Below, one piece after another: positions 58,117-64,000 of a stretch of DNA of 64,000 nt. Source of the stretch: Reticulitermes speratus. Taxonomy: Eukaryota; Arthropoda; Insecta; Blattodea; Rhinotermitidae. Within the stretch, counting starts at the first letter, position 1. Each line of letters starts with the position of its first letter. The stretch spans positions 15,356,733 to 15,420,732 of the forward strand of contig JAJKFL010000039.1 of NCBI GenBank assembly GCA_021186555.1, in the 5' to 3' direction. Both the position numbers and the translations under genes were made by a program. The notes under the pieces are model-generated. The model made no database searches, was not told where the DNA came from, and saw only the letters and a list, made by a program, of their open reading frames with translations.

Positions 58117-58295
58117 TTCTGGGATGTGGCCCTGCGTAGTTCCATAAGAGGCTCCCGACGTTCTGAAGAAATAAGTCGCCTTCAAGGGCTAAAGGTAGAA
58201 GATTCATGGACATTAAACTCTTGAAGATGAAGGCGACATGTTCCTTCGAAACGCCGGGAGCCATTTGCCCAGCAATGCCGTGTCACATCCCAGAA
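58117..58295. mobile_element. Foldback element with degenerate hammerhead-like motifs
   Basis: The left arm (58117-58187) and right arm (58211-58295) are imperfect inverted copies: ttctgggatgtggc against gtgtcacatcccagaa, and ggctcccgacgtt against aacgccgggagcc. The right arm reads TTGAAGA, a GAAGG/CCTTC stem II and GAAACGCC. The left arm, on the minus strand, has AGAACGTC. Core positions are mutated in both. Confidence 0.5.
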
Positions 58296-59166
58296 GATCG
58301 TAATTCTGCTGTTACAAATTTATCACGTTACAGAGTTTGTACATTTTAGTCTGAAACGATTCTGCCTAAGATGTCGTTAAATACTCATCCCATGGAAAAA
58401 CTTCGCAAACAGAAATTGTAAACTCTAGTAATAACCCATCTGCGTTTTATGTGTACCAAACATTTGATTCCTTTCGTTAAACAAGCTGATTTTTAAATGA
58501 TAAACTTAGCTTCGAGTTCCCCGTAAACTAGGGATCATATGCGACTTAACACCATTCAGAATTACATTCGACCGAGGCCCTTTAAAGCAGACATCTAATG
58601 TCAAGTATCGAGTTGGAGGATGCGGCCCAACAGATAAGACATTTTCATTGTGTGTTCATCTTACGTACTTAATGCACAAGGACAGAGAAAAAAGCTTTCA
58701 GCAGTGTACCGCCTTGATGTTGTGCTATTCAGGGGACCTGCATACAAAAACATAAATAGTAAGCCTATAACTAGCAATAGCACGATATGCCGGATGTTTC
58801 TTCTTGTCTTCAGTCACGGACATAACGAGTACTCATCGCAGTAAATTCTCATCTGGAACTTGAAATGTGTAGCTAATCAATGATACGAGGATGACATCTG
58901 GTGAGGGGCTGTAAGAATGAAGTGGTGGATCTTGTGTGTTGAGAGACGTTCGCATAAACAAGGCGGTGAAATACACCCCCCCCCCTCCTTCTGAGCAACA
59001 TTCCACACGCCCTCCTGCGTTTCAATCCCCCCTGTCTATATTTCAGCTTGGCATACCTAACTGTCATCTCCGGGGAAGTCAAATACACATTTTCTGCTTC
59101 TCCCTTCTTATTCCTCTCAGTGTGTTTTTGACGTCGGTTGAGACCAATATATTTCATATATACGAG
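58296..59166. other. No recognised feature
   Basis: Contains a ten-base C run at 58976-58985. Frames at 58873-59349 are driven by the TA repeat. Confidence 0.45.
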
Positions 59167-59176
59167 TATATATATG

Positions 59177-59229
<53 letters not shown>
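59167..59229. repeat. (TA)n microsatellite
   Basis: Long TA run with a few TG interruptions at its left end. It produces YIYI/IYIY translations on both strands. Confidence 0.95.
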
Positions 59230-59232
<3 letters not shown>

Positions 59233-59428
59233 GAGACAGAGAGACGAGAGACTCTTTTTACATTCCTCTCGTCGAGTTCTTATCTTCAACACATCCTTTT
59301 ATATTTCTGTATTTCTTATGTTTGTTTTATTTTATGCATAAACTTATAACACGTGTATATGTTTCACCGAAGTGTTTCACGTTCTTTATGTACCGAATAC
59401 AATTTAAGTACATATTTATATTGTTCGT

Positions 59429-59711
59429 GGGACGCGATAGCTCAGTCGGTATACCGACTCGCTACGGGCTGGACGGTCCGGGGATCGAATCCCGGTGCGG
59501 GCGAGATTTTCCATAGCCGTTCAGACCGGCCCTGGGGCCCACTCAGCCTCCTATACAATGGTACCGGGTCATTCCCGGGGGTAAAGCGGCCGGGGCATGG
59601 CGTTGGCCACCCACTCCCATCTAGCGCCGAGGTTAAAGAAAGAGTAGAGCTACACCTCTACTCCCCCTCTGGGCCTTCATGGCCTGTTCTAGGGAGAAAT
59701 TTACCTTTACC
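59429..59711 (+). mobile_element. tRNA-derived SINE, family A, first of a dimer
   Basis: Complete: gacgcgatagctcagtcggt (A box), ggggatcgaatcccggtg (B box), accggccctggggcccact, gggtaaagcggccggggcat, agagctacacctctactccc and an end in tttacctttacc. Confidence 0.92.
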
Positions 59712-59723
59712 TATGTAGAATGT

Positions 59724-60013
59724 GGGCCGGGATAGCTCAGTCGGTATAGCGACTCGCTACGGGCTGGACGGTCCGGGGATCGAATCCCGGTGGGGGCGAG
59801 ATTTTCCGCACCCGTCCAGACCGGCCCTTGGGCCCAGCCAGCCTCCTATACAATGGGTACCGGGTCTCTTTCCCGGGGGTAAAGCGGCCGGGGCGTGGAT
59901 TTGACCACCCACCCTCATCTAGTGCCAGGGTGAAAGAAAGAGTAAAGCTATACCTCTACTCCCCCTCTGGGCCTTCATGGCGTATTCTAGGGAAAAAGTT
60001 ACCTTTACCTTTT
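59724..60013 (+). mobile_element. tRNA-derived SINE, family A, second of a dimer
   Basis: Complete second unit starting gggccgggatagctcagtcg, 12 bp after the first and in the same direction. atttatattgttc (59414-59426) before the first unit matches atttatattcttc (60014-60026) after the second in 12/13 positions, while no duplication lies between them. Confidence 0.92.
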
Positions 60014-60026
60014 ATTTATATTCTTC

Positions 60027-61030
60027 ATCATGTAAGTCAGTGATATAAAACTTCAGTCAAAATAAGTAAATAAAATATTCTATGTATTGTCGTAGAGATT
60101 TGTAAGGCAAGCTAAATGTGGCCCTGTGCCGAAACATCACACCGTCTAGGGCGTGACGGTAAAATTGTCTTGCATTTTTAACCTAATCAAGGACTGTTCA
60201 TGTTGATCAATATTATTACACTGCTACCTCAACAGGAAACATGTTTCACTGAAGGCTTCTCTGATCCATTTACCCTCTATCACTATACTACACTATCAAA
60301 TCTCTACTGACTATGCGTACGTGTGCATAAAGAGGATGTTACGTGAGTCTGTCAGTACGACCACTAACATGTTTTAATCCTCAAAATAAAGTAACGAATA
60401 TTGATATACAGAATGTCCGTTGTACCGTGCCACTGAGCACGGGACGTTTATCACATAGGAAGCCTGCATCCACCAGAAATTTAGAGCAATTCGACACTCT
60501 TATATGAAATAAGGTGAGTTGAATTTCATGGTAAAAACGGACTCTAATTTCGGGGCGGATGCAGGATTCTAATACGATAAAACTCCTGCGAAAATTGCTA
60601 TGCTCAGGGACGCGATAACATGGACACCCCTGTTTTGATGCGAGACGTCACAGCATATCCATGAACATGAAAAACGGACGCCGAAACGCGTTCCCCGTAT
60701 CCACATAGTCCAATTTATACACAAATTTTAAATCGCCCCTACCCCTTACAAAGTAACCTATACTTCAATTTCCTCACAGAAGAGTTTTGTATAACAGTGA
60801 CACTCTGTGTGTGCGTTCGTGACGTACACGGGTCGAATATCAGCTTCCTTGCACGTTAGTTTAGAAGGCAGTACCGGCCGATTTATATTAATGCAAAGTA
60901 GTGATACTGAACGTGCATGACCAAAAATTAAATTCCCCCGATAAGTTTCACTGTGGGTACCAGTATGAAATTTCATCGAAACCCACTGACAGCTTTCAGA
61001 GATGAAACATACGTACGGGCAGACACGATT
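60027..61030. other. No gene recognised; one imperfect inverted pair
   Basis: gcctgcatccaccagaaatt (60461-60480) is roughly inverted at about 60544-60567 (ctctaatttcggggcggatg). A minus frame of 101 codons at 60758-61063 is cysteine-containing but unassigned. Confidence 0.35.
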
Positions 61031-61108
61031 GCCACAACAGTCACAGATATGTGCTTGCCACAACAGTCACATATATGTGCTTGCCACAACAGTCACATAT
61101 ATGTGCTT
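61031..61108. repeat. 26-bp tandem repeat, three units
   Basis: gccacaacagtcacatatat plus gtgctt, three times without gaps. The first unit has one change (cagatat). Confidence 0.95.
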
Positions 61109-62034
61109 ATATGTATGAGTGGAGCACCGTCGGCTGCCCTTCCCCGGGGTATTTGTTTTTTCTTGTTGCTTGGCCATCGCGCAGAGGTCAGCTGCTGCGG
61201 CGTCTGGCCTCCACCAGACCCTGCAATTTATATCGCCAATGATAACATGTTCAGGCCACCTGCCCGAGTTTCAAACGAGTCGTTCCATCTTGTTTCCTCT
61301 GTGGGTAACATTTGCGGAGTCTTGGTCTCGTGTTTCTGTGTTACCTAAACATCCGATCGCGAGCCGTTTAATGTCGAACCACCTCCTATAATTTACTTTA
61401 CACCAATAAAAGCTTATATAAGATATGTAAAGCCATTGCTACTGGCTCTTTACGATATGGCATGCACAACATGGGAAGAGGCTCTTTTGGCTGTCTGTAA
61501 GAAAGAAAAGAGTGGGTCGCTATATCACAGAGACACCAGCACAACTGCCTTTGTAGCACAAATAAAACGAAAAGTCAAAACAGTGGGAGGAATGGAAAGA
61601 CATCAACGTAGGAAATAAATTTATAAAAGAGGAAAAAGGAGGAAGAAAGAAAGAAAGAATGCAGAAATGGAGGGCAGAAATATGTAAACAAATCAGTAAT
61701 AAAAAACCAGAACAAAACAAATGAAGCAATATGAGTGCTATCTGGGTTACCACAAATAGGAAAACCTGAAACAAAGTATACGTAATCAATAAATCTATTA
61801 TTTGTAGGCCTACATAACATACAATATTAACAAATAACAATGTTCTGTAAAACATTATTACAAGTATACTCAACTTTTATTAAAGTACGTCAGCCTGCAG
61901 TACGAGCAAGAATTTCTCGAAATGACACATGGAACTCACAGTCCCTTGAACTGCCACGTATTGCATGAGATGCTATCAGGAATTAAAATCCAGATTAGAA
62001 ACTTGTGATAGAATGAACTACACAATATTTATGC
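61109..62034. other. No gene recognised; purine-rich tract
   Basis: 61618-61735 is A/G-rich (aggaggaagaaagaaagaaa). Frames overlapping it are compositional. Confidence 0.4.
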
Positions 62035-63205
62035 AAGTGCCGGGAGGACTGGTTCTCCCAGATTCTGAGAAAGCAGAGGCACTAGTTAAATAGCCTTGAG
62101 GCTCAGGTTCAGCCAGTAAAAGACCCGTCGGAGCCGGCAGTGACGGGTAAAGAGGCGATGCGAGCATTCCAGTACGCCCTTATACGTTATCCGAAGTCAG
62201 CCACCCGCTGATGTCGAAAAGGCCATGAGGGGTCTCAAGGTTGGCAAGGCCCCGTGCCTGAACGGTATAGGGAACAGGGCCCTGAAACGTCTGGCCAAGC
62301 GAGCAATATTTATTTAATGCGGTGCTCCGCAGAAACTATTATGCATGAGAATGGAGACGAGCACGTGACGTCCACACATAAGCCAGGAAAGGAACCCACG
62401 CTGCATTCGTCCTATTCACCTATAAGTTTGCTTGACACGACTGGCACGCTCTTTGATAAGGACCTTAAACGAAGTAAGCGAGCGCGGGCTGCTGCGTGAC
62501 GAGCATTTCGGGTACCGATCCAGACAGCGCTGCGCTGCAGCTGGCCCATCTCGTTTAAAAAGTGAGCAGGACCTCTGACGAGAAGAGGCTAACAGCCGCG
62601 GATTTCCTGGCTCTGGCCAAGGCTTTGGGCACCGTCTTGGCAGGGGCACTCCTCTACATTCTGGTCCTTCTCAGTTCCCATATCCTCCTACCTCCATGCA
62701 CGGACGTCACGTTACATGCGGGCTGGTGAGGCCCAGGGTGGACTAGTATTCCCGGTCTTCTTCACCCTGTGTGTTAACGACGTGCAAACACGTTCCCGCC
62801 ACGTCGGGTTGGCTCAATACGCAGAATAGCACGGCCGTCATACTCAGGCCACGCTATCCCACGCTGCTTAATCAGTTACATGGAACAGACGCGAGCACTG
62901 GCTATGGCACTGGAGGATCGCCTCAGTGTTCTTGGTCAAGAACACGAGACGCACCCAAAGGCCCAGATTAGAGCAGGTCTTTTGGGTCTCTACAGCTCAG
63001 TATCTTGGATTAAACACTGACATGCAACCGACCCAGTCTGCTCACATGGCAGATCAGAGACAAGATATGCTAGGCAACTTGACCATAGAAAAGGTGGCCT
63101 GTCCATTAGAAAAACCGCCCGTGTGTCCGATTATGGAACATGAGTGCCCTGTCTGGTTGTGTGTTACCTACACTCGCCCGAATTGCAAGTGTTACAATCC
63201 GACGG
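62035..63205 (+). pseudogene. Jockey/R1-like LINE reverse transcriptase relic
   Basis: Order and spacing follow the central part of a Jockey-type reverse transcriptase across several frames: VPGGLVLPDSEKAEAL (about 62038-62085), GLKVGKAP then NRALKRL (about 62228-62300), SPISLLDTTGTLFDKD (about 62415-62462), KRLTAADFLALAKALGTV (about 62583-62637), MRAGEAQGGLVFPVFFTLCVNDV (about 62716-62785), GLAQYAE followed by a stop (about 62809-62832), YLGLNTDMQPTQSAH (63002-63046) and ECPVWLCVTY (63143-63172). Both catalytic sites are gone: the FLDVAKAFD-type first Asp positions are changed and YADD is YAE-stop. Many frameshifts. Endonuclease and gag parts are absent. Confidence 0.8.
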
Positions 63206-64000
63206 CATAAGTATACATAGGCCTACACAGAACGTTCCATGCAGAGACGAATTTTCTTGCCTTCCCATCATTTTTCTTCTCTTTTCTTCTTTTCTCTTCA
63301 ATTCCTTCATCGGTTTCTTTCCCTTCTAGCGTTTATTCTTCTTCATTTTGCTTTATCTCCTACTTTTGTTCTTCCCCACTTTCTTTCTTTCTTCCTTTCT
63401 CTCTTGCCTTTTCACGTTTCTTGCTTTACTTCTTTCTTACTTCAGGTAGATACTCTTACATTCTGAAATAGTTATTTAAATCCTCAGCAACAGATACATG
63501 CAGAACATTAACCACCTACGCCGATCATGATAGCGAATTTAACACTTACATGATAAAGAAAGACCAGATCTACAAATAATCAATTAAATAACCGTCTAAA
63601 ACTGATTATTTGTTCATCGTTGGAAGCACAACGGGATGATGTCCATCAAGATGACCAGATCTGCTTACCAACAGATCATACAATCACTTCATTACAACTA
63701 AATTTGCTACAGAAAGATAAGTTTAATTTGTTCCTTCAGGAATTGTATAACAACATTAAGGCACGTGTCTATTCTCCTGAAGTGAGTGTTTAATGTGGAT
63801 GAAGCTTGAATCATACAACCTTACAGCTTTCTATCCTCAAACTTTCTGAATAACTAAGTCAGGCGACATGAATAGAAAGGCTGCGGAATTATGACGTCAG
63901 TAGGTTGGCATGGCCTACCTGATATGAATGATTCAATTGATAAACTTTGTAATAAATCCAACCTTCCCCCATTATTCCTCAAAATAATCCCTTCTGCAAA
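63206..64000. other. No gene recognised; pyrimidine-rich tract
   Basis: 63255-63440 is C/T-rich (ctttctttctttcttccttt). The remainder to the window edge is AT-rich with nothing identifiable. Confidence 0.45.

Noticed and set aside
59138..59349. Membrane-like proteins around the TA repeat
   Set aside because: Tyrosine/isoleucine runs come from the (TA)n microsatellite read in any frame.
59429..59500. Genuine tRNA genes at the SINE heads
   Set aside because: A and B boxes are present but the sequence continues into a SINE body with target duplications and does not close an acceptor stem.

Overview
This window looks like intergenic or deep-intronic DNA from a large, repeat-rich animal genome, most likely an insect. 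There are no operons, no bacterial-type genes and no long non-repetitive reading frames. What can be recognised is retroelements and their relics, tRNA-derived SINEs with pol III boxes and target-site duplications, a TA-flanked MITE, tandem satellites and microsatellites. From memory, the LINE reverse transcriptase and the SINE heads resemble families abundant in cockroaches and termites (Blattodea). That assignment is unverified and of moderate confidence.

Layout. The left part (1-6387) holds a decayed LINE 3' fragment at the very edge, a SINE, a second LINE 3' end, a hammerhead-ribozyme-like motif at 4016-4062 and another SINE. A 38-bp satellite of about 55 units fills 6388-8476. From 8.6 to 22 kb there are more LINE 3' fragments, SINEs of three tRNA-derived families (called A, B and C here), a pogo/Tigger-like MITE at 16917-17281 and a foldback near 14.7 kb. 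From 22 to 37 kb there are ribozyme-like motifs at 23.2-23.6, 27.8, 29.3 and 30.9 kb, a SINE D with a 14-bp target duplication, and an AT-rich candidate regulatory element near 34.4 kb. From 40 to 45 kb there is a SINE nested inside another SINE, a perfect 19-bp palindrome, a second SINE B, a 78-bp minisatellite of exactly ten units (43199-43978) and a reverse-transcriptase relic. At 48817-49239 lies a 423-bp foldback with 159-bp arms, each arm carrying a hammerhead-like fold. The right end (51-64 kb) has further SINEs, two more ribozyme-like foldbacks, the longest LINE copy (56.6-57.7 kb, minus strand), a SINE dimer inserted as one unit (59427-60013) and a decayed Jockey/R1-like LINE (62.0-63.2 kb).

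No host protein-coding exon could be supported. Every long reading frame is either a satellite translated in a repeat-compatible frame, a transposon relic, or a chance frame. The most interesting structure is the dispersed set of hammerhead-ribozyme-like motifs. At least three loci keep both catalytic strands plus stems I and II that differ in sequence but remain complementary, and several sit in inverted-repeat elements. Hammerhead motifs are known in the terminal repeats of Penelope-like retroelements and in retrozymes, so this is probably such a family. The inverted pairing of two ribozyme-like motifs per element is the part worth testing.
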